Shown here piece by piece: positions 1-10,874 of a stretch of DNA of 64,000 bases (position 1 is its first letter; every line of letters begins with the position of its first letter). Both the position numbers and the translations under genes were made by a program. The notes under the pieces are model-generated. The model ran no database searches and was not told the origin of the DNA. It saw only the letters and a list, made by a program, of their open reading frames with translations. The stretch is from Tetrastigma voinierianum (Eukaryota; Streptophyta; Magnoliopsida; Vitales; Vitaceae). The stretch lies in contig JAEQBH010006386.1 of NCBI GenBank assembly GCA_016808115.1, forward strand, positions 1-64,000, in the 5' to 3' direction.

Positions 1-1744
1 AAGAAATAACATTCCTTCCGCAAGATTCTACGGGAAGACTAAGGTCCGAAATAATCAACTTGGCGTTGGAGCGCTTGGAGATATAAAGAAAGCCTTCAGT
101 GGCATCCTTTACGCTAAAGAAGTCTAAGAGCAGGGCTATGCTGCAAACACCCAGGCCCCTGTCCCTAAAAATGACTAACGACTTACCAACACCCCGTAAG
201 CTTGGGAAAGCTAAGAAGGGCGCATTGAAATGTCAGAACCCTTTTATAAAGGGATGCAAAGGGTGCCGAGGCCATTCTCGAACGCCTACTCAAAAAAGCA
301 CATCATCTTGCACTTGAAGATGGGTGTCAGCACGCAGGGGGCACCAACCCTGATTCCTAAACGGGGCCCATACTGGCCGCAAGATCTCACCATATAAAGG
401 TTCAACTCGACTAGGGCCCACGGCCTCAACATTCTATATAGCGGCCCTCAAATATTCAAAGCCCCTAGGATATCGAATTTCACTAATTTTACCCTTGCCC
501 TTGCCTAAGGGGAAAGGAGGTTCCCTTGGGGCAACCCGGTGGACCACCACAGCCAAACTGTCGGACTCACCACTCGTCCGCCCTGAACCAGATGCCTCAG
601 TAGGATTACTCCCTATATGCAAGACAGAAGAGCAACTAGGACCCATGGAGATATGTAGGGCTAAGTAAGGAAAAAGGAAATCAAAGAAAATGCCGAACCC
701 CAATCAAGCAACCCCTAAAACCTCGTAAGACTTTGAACCCGAAAAGAAAAAGAAGAAGAACAGATGTACCAATCCCAAAAACAGGACGAGAAACACCACC
801 CCCAAGCAAGATATCAGAAACCACCAAAAGCAGCCCTGAGCGATAGCCGAACAAATTTCAAGAAAAAAAAAAGAAGCCCAAACTTACAAAGGCAAAAAGC
901 TTCAAGAACAGGGAAACAAAGTGCAAACGGTAAGGGGGCGTTTTTAAGGAAACTAGAAGCCACAGCCGAAATAAGCGCGAAAGTCGAAAAGCCATCATTA
1001 TCACAAGACATTGGACGGCAACAAAGCCATAATCAAACTCTCCTTACCTAATGCTGAGTCACACCGATCCAAGAAACTGGCATAACCTCGCTTACGTCAT
1101 GAATAAAGAATGGGGGCAATCATCTAAGCTTAAAATAGGCGATAGGCCTAGAAACCAAGCCCAAATGTCAGGCTTAAGAGGAGATTAAGGAGCAGGCCCA
1201 GTACCAGTGCTCGACCCTTGATGATATCCCCCAAACACAGCCCAAGACGAAATTCACCACCCCTTCTAAAGGCCGGTAATATAGTCACCCAAGAATCAGA
1301 TGGAAGGAAAATACCCACTCTTCCACCAATTAGGAAGAGCAGGATATTTCCCCTAATAATTGCCCATCAATCATCCTTTTATTAATCTATATAACACAAG
1401 AAATAAAATTCTCACCCAATGGGAGAAATATCATATCATCATCCAACAAGGAAATGTGTCATTCTGTATCATCATCCAACTAGGAAAATTATCATGATCA
1501 CCCATTATAAATACCAGGCCACCCCATCGGTGAAAGGTACGAACAAAAAATTCATTCCCTAAGCAATTGATTTTCTTCCAATCGAAAAGAAGAACTAACT
1601 TAGCACTGGAGGTAATCTGCCATCCCCCACTGACTTTGCTCTATATCTGTAGGGGAGCCAGCATCCAGTGGTCGGCAGACTGCCCAAAGAATTCCAACAA
1701 GCTCCTGTACTCTAATTTCCTCGTTGAAAAGGGTTGAATCATCT
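1..1744 (+). mobile_element. Truncated Tat-like Ty3/gypsy retrotransposon A, 3' end
   Basis: The stretch is the reverse-complement relative of the 3' end of element B (25415 to about 26760). The shared blocks include the AAAGCCATCATTATCACAAG region near 990 and the promoter-proximal LTR sequence near 1370-1560. Bases 1 to about 1119 are internal 3' untranslated DNA and about 1120-1744 is the LTR. A G-rich tract (GAATGGGGGC, about 1108-1117) sits just before the LTR, as expected for a polypurine tract, and no primer-binding site follows the LTR. This is therefore the 3' LTR of a plus-strand element whose body lies outside the window. Assignment to the Tat lineage rests on its match to element B; no protein domain is visible here. 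Confidence 0.7.
1120..1744 (+). repeat. 3' LTR of element A
   Basis: About 625 bp, homologous to the 5' and 3' LTRs of element B (610 and about 600 bp). The last part, from the conserved AATTCCAACAAG at 1690 to about 1744, matches the U5 end of the B LTR, which ends ...CATCATCA; here the end has decayed to ...GAATCATCT. Start and end are accurate to a few bases only. Confidence 0.65.
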
Positions 1745-1746
1745 GT

Positions 1747-1857
1747 TACAACATATACCTTCTTGTAATTTTCTGAACACCGTGAGTAGCCAAAGGGAAA
1801 GAAAACCATAAACAATGAAGAACACAAATGGAGGAGCTGAGTCTTGTGAGAAGTCAT
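1747..1857 (-). pseudogene. Possible first exon of a subtilase-like gene, cut by element A
   Basis: Read on the minus strand from the ATG at 1857-1855, this encodes a signal-peptide-like start (MTSHK, then a hydrophobic stretch LLHLCSSLFMVFF) followed by SENYKKVYVV. In plant subtilases the mature pre-part commonly reaches the propeptide inhibitor domain with a motif like K-V-Y-V-V-Y-M-G soon after the signal peptide. The reading stops being host-like exactly where the LTR of element A begins (about 1745). The inference is a secreted-protease gene whose first exon was interrupted. Only 37 residues support this, so another secreted protein is possible. The rest of the gene would lie beyond the window start. 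Confidence 0.35.
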
Positions 1858-2682
1858 AATAATCTCCTTAAAACATATTTGTCATCTCCTCTGGTGATCG
1901 GAGAATATCACATCGGTGTCTATCTCCTATGATGAAACGGCTTGATGAATGGTCAGCAAAGCATCTTACACAACTCTTGCGAATTGGAACAAGTTTGCTC
2001 TATCGCTAAGTTGTATTACTGACAAGAGGGACGAGGAAGAAGACAAATTTGGGTAGAGTTCTATGATTGTATTTTCAAAGGAGATCCTGACACATATAAA
2101 CAGTGCACATGGAGATTAATGGAAAAGTGATGAAGCTCTAACAATTTCAAGTTCAACGAAAAGGGAATTAAATAGCTCATAAAAAGTAATAAAGGATTTT
2201 AATTCTTTTATCCAAATGTTTCAAAACCAAAACAAAATTAATTTCATTCAAAACCGGATAAGGATCGAATAAGTTTTTTATTAGACGAAACATGCATAAA
2301 ATTTTTAAAGAGATTGGTTGCCCTTAGATAGAGGAGTGAATTCGAAATTAAAGTCAGGCCACTACATGCCCTAGTCCAAGAAAATTGTACTTAAGTCCTT
2401 CCTACAGTAGAAAATGCTAACTGTTCCATAAATGGAGAATCATATCAATAGTGGGCGATTCTCAATTTGTTTTTTCATTTTCATTCTTGGATATTCCTCA
2501 GGCAGGGAGGATGGAATTGTCCGGTGGTGAGATATGACTGGACAATAACATCAATAGCATCTGAAAAACTTTTTGTTTTTCTTGTCTGTGTCAAATAGTT
2601 GTTTTCTTGGGTGAGATATCTTTATAACTTTCATCCTAATTTTAAGGGTTTTCTCTTTTTTGACTGTTTTCCTATTGTGCAG
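1858..2682. other. No gene recognised
   Basis: AT-rich DNA between the candidate first exon (minus) and the terminal exon at 2683 (plus). It could hold promoter sequence of the minus-strand gene and intron sequence of the plus-strand one. I see no open frame with convincing composition. Confidence 0.4.
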
Positions 2683-2863
2683 GATCAAGTTTATTTTGAT
2701 AACAAAACTAGCTGGGAGTTCCTCTTCAAGGAATACTGTGAAGGACTTGCCAGTAAGCAATGATGTTTACAATGATGATGGTCATGGTTCAGACAGTTCC
2801 TCCAGAAATGTAGAAGCAAGGAAGCCCAAAAGAAGAAAGGCCAAGAAACGGTTGAAATATTAA
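2683..2863 (+). pseudogene. Decayed terminal exon of a nuclear protein gene
   Basis: A pyrimidine tract and AG acceptor (2681-2682) precede an open frame reading DQVYFDNKTSWEFLFKEY, which stops at TGA 2761-2763. The next frame then runs through an acidic and serine-rich stretch and a strongly basic end (ARKPKRRKAKKRLKY) to TAA at 2861-2863. Both parts look like coding sequence in different frames, so a frameshift or internal loss seems to have joined them. The (Y/F)DDK-S-W-E-(Y/F)-L-F-K pattern recalls plant PHD-finger-type nuclear proteins, but I cannot assign a family firmly. No upstream exon is visible. Confidence 0.4.
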
Positions 2864-3039
2864 AACTTCTTGAGTTTTTATCTTCTCTCTATTTATATCA
2901 GTAATTTCTTTTTCTCAAATTTCTAACATTAGTAAGTTTTGACTCATTTATATGGAAAAAAAAACAAATAAATATTTTTTTAAAAATCATTTTAAAAAAA
3001 TTATTGAGATTAAACCTTTTAATAGCTACTAAAAGAAAA

Positions 3040-3455
3040 ACCCCATGAAAAAAAACCTCTTGTAATAGCGGTCAACAAAAAACCTCATCCATATCGCCCT
3101 TATAGTAGCAGCCAATAAAACACCCATCTATATCCCTCCTTATAGTAGCGACCAATTAAAAACCCCATTTATATCTCCCTTCATACTAAAAATCTCATTT
3201 ATATTTCCCCATATAGTAGCGACCAAAAAAGCACTATCCATGCATAGCCACCCTTATAATTACAACCAAGGAATAACCTCATCCATAATCATATCTTATA
3301 GTTGTTGTCAGAAAAAGACCCCATCCATAGTCATCACTTTTAGTTACAGCTAGCAAAAAACCTCATCCATAGTCATTACTTTTAGTTGCAACCAAGAAAC
3401 AACCCCATCCACAGACCCTCATTAACTATCAACCACCTTTATTTAGTAGCGTACA
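3040..3455. repeat. Degenerate minisatellite, units of about 45-55 bp
   Basis: Roughly nine imperfect units share the pattern AACCTCATCCATA followed by a pyrimidine-rich stretch, then TTATAGTAGCGACCAA. The array lies about 400 bp from the MULE transposase remnant and could be subterminal repeats of that element, but no terminal inverted repeat was found to prove it. Confidence 0.7.
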
Positions 3456-3843
3456 GGATAGGTGTAGGGTGGCACTCCAGTACTTTCAACATCTCTTTGA
3501 TAAGGAAGAGAACCAAGGCATACCGGAGCGGAACTACATAACCATGAGAGTGACTGCCTCACCTTTATCTAGGTGGTGTCTAGGGATGGTAGGGACTGAG
3601 AGAATCACAAAAATGTATAAAACCTATTACCAACCTAGGGTACGTAGTCGAAGCTACTGTAGGTGTAGTGGCTCACAAAAATTTTAGAGTCACACCCCTT
3701 GATATAGCATATTTGGCTATCGAATCTCTCACATCATTTGTACAATAAAAAGCCATTTTGAACCCAGAATATGGTATCTAGTCATCTACATTGAACTTGA
3801 CTAGATGAAATCTTTCTGGTGAGATCTCAACATTATTAGCAAT
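3456..3843. other. No gene recognised
   Basis: Mixed-composition DNA with a short open frame on the plus strand (3469-3687) that shows no recognisable domain. Probably transposon-flanking sequence. Confidence 0.35.
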
Positions 3844-4410
3844 TTATTTAGTTTCCTCACTCACATATGAATCATCTAAATCAGTATCACTATCCTCCTC
3901 ACTGGCTTCACGATCACTAGTATCAGGATTTATGTCCTCATCTACCATGTTATTACGAGTACTTAAAAACCCAGGTGGTCTTTCAAAACCAGGTAGTGCA
4001 TCAAGTTCATCCTCACTTGAAGGTGCAATCTTTTTAGGATTTGCAACTAAATGTATGTTAGGAGCACATATAAGAGCACCAATCTCATGATTATCAAAAA
4101 ATTGAAGCACATTCATGTCTACATTAATTTTACTTAATATCTTCCTGATATCATCACTGTCATCAATTAAATAAAGCCCTTCATCATTCATACTAATGAC
4201 ATTTTCCAATACATACAAATGTTGAAGATTGACATAATTAATCAACTATGGTTTATACACATTTAGTATAGTTACAAATTACAATATCCAAATATTCAAT
4301 ATCATAGTCCTCTAATATATGTACCCTTCCTCCAACATAAGTTAACAAAGGTTCCCTCACTCATCTCCCACCATGTTGTATGTAGAAGTCCACATGCCCC
4401 TCCATTATGC
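3844..4410 (-). pseudogene. MULE (MuDR-type) transposase, N-terminal remnant
   Basis: On the minus strand the region from about 4405 reads MEGHVDFYIQHGGR, then a stop, then EPLLTYVGGRVHILEDYDIEYLDI. It continues after another stop into the 133-residue open frame 4245-3844. That frame holds a hydrophobic/acidic segment, a PPGF motif and an acidic tail (DREASEEDSDTDLDDS). The (F/Y)-I-x-H-G-G-R ... Y-x-G-G order followed by an acidic linker is typical of the PB1-like N-terminal region of plant MuDR-family transposases. The catalytic core and SWIM zinc finger are absent. At least two in-frame stops make it non-functional. Confidence 0.6.
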
Positions 4411-4879
4411 CATTTTGACAAATACATAGTTCATTCAATAGTTTATCAGCAAAAAACAACTAACAAATGAACCAAATTACAGCAATAAATAAGACAAATA
4501 CGGCTAACATAGTCCATAAAGTGCCCATGAAACAAATGATCTCAAGTGAGGTGATTTATTTTTTCAATAACAAACAAGTGAACTAATTTTAGCCATAAAT
4601 GCATTTTAGGACCACTGACAAGTCAACTTTTGCTTTACCTTTGAAAAATTTAGGACCACAAGTCCCCAAACACAAAACACCATAACTGAATCTAGAAAAA
4701 CCATTGATTATTCAAAGCAAACCATAAGAATATCACTCACAGTCACATGACATTTCCCCAAACTATTACATAATCAACAAGCCATAAAATGTGGTTCATT
4801 TCAATCGATGTAAACATTGTTGGTTCCAACCATTTTAGAAAATCTATACATTTCAGAAACAATATATATATGTGGCGCC
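4411..4879. other. No gene recognised
   Basis: AT-rich spacer upstream of the MULE remnant. It may be further decayed transposon sequence, but nothing coding is seen. Confidence 0.35.
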
Positions 4880-6677
4880 ACAATCGGGGGTCCGTTGACC
4901 GTCGACTGCAACTTGTGTATCTCCATATCATGAGACAATACATGAGTAAAATGACGATCGAGGTTCATTATCCATACTGCGTCAAAAATGTATATTTTAT
5001 GCCAAAGAATTTATTTACAATTTATTTTGTTACAAATTATGTGAATTAACTCTTCGATTTTTACAAAAATACATAATAATGCCACATATGGCCATCTTTT
5101 CGTCTCTAAGACCTCAGATGCGTCCCATCCTTGGTGTGTCTTGAGTACCTGAAATAATTTTCCCTCGACAGGGTTACTCCCCACCTAAGTGCATATGTAA
5201 TGTGACCAAACACATTCGACAATTGTGATCGCGCGGGAATGTCTGCATGCCCCCAATCGATCGCCTCTAGTGCTCCTCACACCAAATGTAACAATCGTGC
5301 TAATTTATTTTCAAAACAATATTTGTTTATTTGGGTGCTGACCTGGGGATATAGGCCATGGGAAAACTCCGAGATCTGGTCATCATGAACACTTCGGACA
5401 TCCTCAGGGCATTGGACACCCTCAGAACCTTGGGCGTCCTCAGAACGCTGGACACCCTCGAACATTGGACAATTCTAATAAAACTTTGCTTTACATTGGA
5501 CATTTTCCAGTACTTTAAATCATACGCTTCGGCAGACGATGTCTCATGCTACGAGCCCACCATCGACACCAACCAATGTCGATCTTACCATCCCACCGAC
5601 GATTTGCTCCGAACACCAAACACGGTGTCGATTTACCATGGTCAACACTAAATCTAGAATCGACCCAAACCATGCACTCACACCCAATGTCATGCGATGT
5701 TCTTGTGTATACAAATGCATGATTCCAATGCATTTATTTGATGTCACATGAATATTTATAAACTACATGCAACATAAACAATTCACGGATAGTTATACCT
5801 CCTACATACAATTTGCATGTTATTCAGTAACTCCAATAACAACTTACACAAATTAAGCACACAAAGACCATTTTCAGTTTGAAAGCAGTCCGGATTGTCC
5901 AAAATGGGTCCCAAAAATTTCAGCATTCAGTCCCAAGTTTTGGGATTGACCAAACGGCCACTCACGGCCTCACACCATCCAAACCATTTTGTGAAACACT
6001 TGCAAAAGCAGAAAATAAACAAGAAGTAGGAAGACCCTACCTCATTGTCGAGCTATGATACGTGCCGCATGTAGCTGCTGCGGTGGGACCGGCTCTTCTT
6101 TGCTGCGCAGTTTTAATGAATCCGGGTACAGAAAATTTAGGAAAGTTAGAGTCTCTCTCTCCCCAAAAATCCTCTCTCTTTCTCTCTCTCTTTTCTAGGT
6201 TTTGTTCCCCTTTCTCTCCTTCACTCCCCCTCCCCCGACAACCAGCTTGGTGAGATGGGGCTCGAGAGGACTTTGTCCTCTTCTTACCACATGTCGACTA
6301 TCATTGGCTCTTGGTTTCCTTGCCCTTTATCCATCTACTTTGAATTTCTCGATCTGATCAAGTCGCATACATGTCTTTATCAGAGCACGCTTGGGCTCAT
6401 TGTTTGACTCATCCAACTTTGCTTGACGTAATGGCTTCGTGTTCACCCCAAAACATGCCCGAAGAGTAATCATATACCTCTCGGTCTTGCTAAAAATGTG
6501 AAATTCGATTTGTCTCGAGAATTTCGTGAGAATTCTCTGCAGTAGTAGCTAGATTTCGCGAGACGATTCCAACGGTGAAGTCCATTTCGTCATTCGAGAT
6601 CTAGAAAAATTCCGATTTTTCTACCGAAATTACTGTTTTATCCTTCCTCGGAATTCTGGATTTTCCGGGGTTTCACA
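4880..6677 (-). mobile_element. Probable Ty3/gypsy LTR (solo or truncated)
   Basis: Read on the minus strand the block opens with TGTGAAACCCCGGAAAAT (6677 downwards), a start that resembles long LTRs of plant Del/Tekay-type gypsy elements. It runs on as promoter- and UTR-like sequence with CT-rich stretches (6150-6240). The far end near 4880 is set only by a change of composition and a GGCGCC motif at 4874, so it is uncertain. No coding domain and no target duplication were identified. Confidence 0.35.
5363..5470. repeat. Short GC-rich tandem repeat
   Basis: About five imperfect copies of a 20-22 bp unit built on GGACACCCTCAGAAC. It lies inside the probable LTR block. Confidence 0.6.
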
Positions 6678-7608
6678 ATATAAACATTGTTAGACAATAC
6701 CTTTCAGAAGATCAAATATTCCAACCTGTTTTAGAGATTCTCTCCCTTCTGCAATGTGTCAATTCTTCCTCCAAACAAAAGATTCAAAGATTATCCCTTA
6801 TTGAAATAGCCCACAGTGGTAGGATTTGTTTAGAGTTTTTTTTCCCCAATTTTCAGATTCGTAGATTAGGGCTAAATCAAACAACTTGCAAATTGAATGC
6901 TAAGAGGGAAGAGAGGGGTATAGGTAAGGGAAAAGGGCAAATTTGTAAAAAAATATTTGGGGTTTAATGAGTCATGTGAAAAGCTACCACATTGGCTAAA
7001 AACACACATGCGGGGTGCCATGTCAATATTCGTTGATCATGCGTTTGTCCATCACGATTGAATTAGTTGTTGTTGTTGTTGTTGTTGATGAATGTTGTCA
7101 TGTGTCTAACATAACGTTAGGGATATGGCCCGGACCCAGAAGTTAGGGCGGATTGATTAATAAAGATTTGTTTTTATTTTTCTAATCAAAATAGGAACCA
7201 TTTTTTTACTATTAGATCTAGATTCTTATCATTTTTTGGTGTGGGGTCCACAAAAAAGATGTCATAATATTATGATCCAATTGCTTAAAAGCTCAAGCTT
7301 ATATAAACTCGATCTTTTTTCAATCCAAACCCTATAGAAATTATGAACTTATCGATTTTCTTCCCAAAATTATCATTCGATATTTCCAAAATTCACATTC
7401 TATAATGGAATGTCATGCATATATTTTTGTTGATTTTGTTAAAGTCTTCCATTTTTTGTAAGTTCCCTACATTGGTCTTTAGACTACACTAATCTTAGGG
7501 AACCATGCTAATCATTTGAAACATGGACACATATAAGGAATTAAATGTAACTGATGAAACCATAATCGGAAACAAAAGCCTGGTTTTAATAAAATAATAA
7601 ATGACTAG
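6678..7608. other. Intergenic, with a (GTT)n microsatellite
   Basis: No gene recognised. A short GTT repeat lies at about 7067-7088. The rest is unremarkable AT-rich sequence up to the 8-bp duplication that marks the next element. Confidence 0.4.
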
Positions 7609-7616
7609 CACAAGAT

Positions 7617-8760
7617 CAAGGAACAAAAAATCGGTTTTAACGGTCGATATATCACCGATATATCGGATATTGGCTGGTATCGATACGATTTTGCATACTG
7701 AAAGTCGGTTGGGCACAAAATTGAGAAAATATTGGAAAAATCGCTGAAATACGAGTTAAATATTGGAAAATGTCAATATTTTATCAAGTGTGCAAATCAC
7801 GCTCAAGTAGGCTGAAATTTCAGCAAAAAATCATCCAAAAATCGATAAAAATTTGCTATTTATCACCGATATCGACGATTTTTTGAAAAAATCGGCTGTG
7901 CTTTGACCTATTTAACCTACAATTTGGCGGCCCATATTCATTCCTGCTTTGATCTATTGGTCCAGATTTCATCCGCTTTTTTAAAAGCATCTAATGGTTA
8001 TATTTTTTTATCAAAGAGTTGATTTTAAATCTGAAACTTGATCTAACGGTTCAGGATGATTTCCAACGGATATATGATGATTCAATGATCATATTTGAGC
8101 AAGCTCCAATCCACGAGTTATAATTATGCACAATGGTTTTTTGACAATCAATGACTATTTTGACTCCAAATTTTTTTATAAATACCCTTTAAAATCATCG
8201 ATTTCATTATATTTCATCCATACACATCGAACTCTATTTAGCGTCAAATTATTTTTTTGTTTGTGATTTATCACCGATATTTTGAAGATGCTGGTTTTGA
8301 AGGTTTCAATTATAACAAATACAAGGTTAATTAAGACATGTTTCTTTGTGAATTTATTTTGTATTTATGTAGATTTTATTTTCAATGTATTTTAGTTTGA
8401 TTTTGGTATTGAAGTATTTTATAACAAATATTTTTATACTATAGTTTTATTTGATAATATTAAATTAAGTTAGATATAATCTTTGAAACTTAGATTTTAT
8501 ACATCATACTATTAAAATTTATAATTATTTCATCTTATATATCATACTATTGTAATGTAATTTATTTATAAATTATAATGAATACCGTCTTTAACAAGTG
8601 TATATTTTCTTATTTATGTCTTTTTATAGTTCAACAAAGTATTTCCATGAATTTCAAAAGTATTTTTATTAATTTTGATTTATCATTATTTTTGCGATAT
8701 TCAAATGGTCGTAAATCCTAAGTGTAGATATATCCGTGATTACCAATATTTTGATCCTTG
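7617..8760. mobile_element. Non-autonomous hAT-type element, 1.14 kb
   Basis: The left end reads CAAGGAACAAAAAATCGG and the right end, reverse complemented, reads CAAGGATCAAAATATTGG. These are imperfect terminal inverted repeats of the CAAGG...CCTTG hAT type. The octamer CACAAGAT occurs directly before (7609-7616) and directly after (8761-8768) the element, a perfect 8-bp target duplication as hAT transposases make. The inside is AT-rich, contains repeated CGATATATC motifs and has no transposase reading frame. A related end lies at 14345. Confidence 0.85.
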
Positions 8761-8908
8761 CACAAGATAACATAAAGCAATGATAAACCATTGAAAATGA
8801 AAAATAAAATATTTTTACTTCAAAGAAAAACCAAATAATAGTTTATTTTTACAACTTTATCTTCATTTATTTTATTGGATTGAACATGTAAGCTTGTGTA
8901 GGCTTCTT

Positions 8909-9132
8909 TGAAAGCTTCCATGGAGTATGAACAGAGTGAACCAGAGAGAAACAGAGAGAACCAGAAAGTAATGGAAGATTCTGTTTTTTATATATCTAAC
9001 AGCATACAGTAGAAAATGATTTATACAAATATATATAAAGAAGAGTAAACTAACCTAACAAATTCAGTTTAGTCTAACTACGGTTTAGCCTAACTAACTG
9101 TAACAGCTTCTAGAATAATCATATATTCTACA
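8909..9132 (-). repeat. 3' LTR of copia element
   Basis: On the plus strand it starts TGAAAGCTTCCATGG and ends ATATTCTACA, with a matching copy at 13635. It contains TATATATAAAGAAG, reading TATA-like on either strand. Confidence 0.9.
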
Positions 9133-9148
9133 GCCCCCCCTCAAGTTT
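9133..9148 (-). other. Polypurine tract of copia element
   Basis: On the minus strand AAACTTGAGGGGGGGC abuts the start of the 3' LTR. It overlaps the last codons after the LRGG-type tail of the polyprotein. Confidence 0.8.
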
Positions 9149-9196
9149 GGGTTGGGGAAGGATCGAAAACAACCACAACGGAACATAAAAAATGAG

Positions 9197-9510
9197 CGGG
9201 GAGTAGACAATGCCTTGGTGAATAAATCTGCCACTTGAAGACGAGAAGGAATATGTTGAGGGTGAATGAAGCCAAGCTTAAATTGATCACGAACAAGGTG
9301 ACAATTGATATCCAAGTGCTTAATGCGCTCATAACGAGTCGACATGATATGGAGGCGCCCAGTTATCACACCAAAGCGGGAGTAGACAATGCGCGGTGAA
9401 TAAATGCGCCGCGAAGGCGAGAAGGAGAATATGTTGAGGTTGAATGAAGCCAAGCTTAAATTGATCACGAACAAGGTGACAATTGATATCCAAGTGCTTA
9501 GTGCGCTCAT
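9197..9510. repeat. Direct duplication of about 135 bp inside copia RNase H
   Basis: Copy 1 is 9197-9332 and copy 2 is 9376-9510. Both run from GGGAGTAGACAATG through GAATGAAGCCAAGCTTAAAT to GTGCGCTCAT or AATGCGCTCAT with few differences. Copy 2 has lost several bases in its first third. Confidence 0.85.
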
Positions 9511-9799
9511 GAAAAGCAGGGGGTCGACAACGATATGGAGGTACATGATTATCACCTTAAGAGGTATAGGAAGAGGAGCATTGATATCAAAATCGTATAT
9601 CGATATCCATAAGAGCTCCACGCAACGGTGAGACGAGGCTTGATGTTCGGCCGGCCGATGGGCAGCATTAGCTTGCTTCTTGGTTTTCGAGACAAGTGTC
9701 GACCCAGGGAGAGATCTGATACCCGTGAGAGCGTCTGGTTTTGAGGAGCAAAGCCCCTGTCGGCATCACGATGGCGATGGTGTAGATCATTATTGCTGG

Positions 9800-10730
9800 A
9801 TATAAAAATACCGAGTAGAAGGAGAGCTTGAGATGAAGAAGATGGCATCGATGGGTTTCGCTGAACAAAAACATCTTGGCTGAGTTCTTGAAGGACAAGT
9901 GATATCGGGACGTGTCATTGTAACATATAAAGAGGCATCAATCGAGGGCGTCGATAACGTTCGGAGTTCAGCCATGAGGAGAGGAGAGGTGAAGTAAGGG
10001 GAATTTGTGACACTCTTTGTAGCATGGGAGTAGGAGGGCGATTTCCATGCGAGGCGATATCGGTCGGAATATCCGGTACGTATTTGAGCTGGTGAAGAAA
10101 CATATACCTTAAATTTAACGGGCAATCCTACAAGCAAAAATATTGCCTTAGCCAAGGTCTTTGATGCTGAAAAGCTGAATAAGAAGAAAAGCGTTTAACT
10201 GCGGTAATAATTCTCATTGGTGCGATAGCGAGCATCATCGACAAACTAGCAATGCGGGAGGTAGAAGGCTTAATGAAGAGGCAATGATCATGTGCAGGCC
10301 CGAGCAAAACAAATTGAGTAAGTTTGGAACAAAATTCAGTTCCATTGGCGTGAGAGGCTTGTTTAAACCATAAAGAGATCGACGTGAAACGACGTGCCCG
10401 GCCGGGGCGACTTTAGTGTAGCCATCGGGAGGAAGCATGGGCTTCTTGAGAAGAGAACCATGAATAAAAGCATTGTTGATATCAATTGATGGGCAGGCCA
10501 AGCTTTGGTAGTAGCGATGGTGAAGAATATTCGCCGCGATGGCACAAATGCAGCCCGCAGAGGAAAAGCGATCATTGTATTGATACCCTCGATTTGATGG
10601 TAATATTTTGCTGCCCAGCTTGCGTGCTTTAAATACGTCAATAGTACCATCGGGGGTGAAGTTTTGTTTTGTATGCCCATTTAAGAGCGATTGGAGACTT
10701 GCAGGGAGGGAGATAAAGTGAGATCCCGAG
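9800..10730 (-). pseudogene. Copia reverse transcriptase remnant
   Basis: The most readable part of the minus strand contains IDINNAFIHGSL and MLPPDGYTKV, then RRSLYGLN. These match the RT blocks (Q-x-D-(V/I)-x-N-A-F-L-H-G, Y-M-x-P-P-G, L-Y-G-L-K-Q) of copia polyproteins. The Y-A-D-D catalytic block expected further on is not readable, because several frameshifts fall in 9650-10230. The base composition here is richer in CpG and the indel density is higher than in the integrase part. Confidence 0.75.
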
Positions 10731-10874
10731 TGTGATTTTGTTCCAAGGCATGAAGTTCGGTTCCACCTTTTGTAACCGAGTATCTTGAGAAGCTTGCTTA
10801 TAAGTAGGTTCGAGAGAAATGGATGAATGTTAGCGAAGCGAAACATAAGATGGTCGAGGATGAAAGAAGAAGGG

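Larger units (their letters stand above)
9133..9640 (-). pseudogene. Copia RNase H, C-terminal part, with an internal duplication
   Basis: The minus strand encodes a clear copia RNase H tail: HLDINCHLVRDQFKLGFIHP, then a short spacer and ADLFTKALSTPRSFF. In intact copia elements (H-I-E-I-D-C-H-F-(V/I)-R ... Q-L-A-D-I-F-T-K-x-L) this ends the polyprotein just before the polypurine tract. The segment that encodes the motif occurs twice in direct order (9197-9332 and 9376-9510), so the reading frame is duplicated and broken. Confidence 0.75.

Noticed and set aside
5277..5751. Overlapping short open frames on both strands
   Set aside because: They fall in a GC-rich tandem repeat and probable LTR sequence and show no domain.
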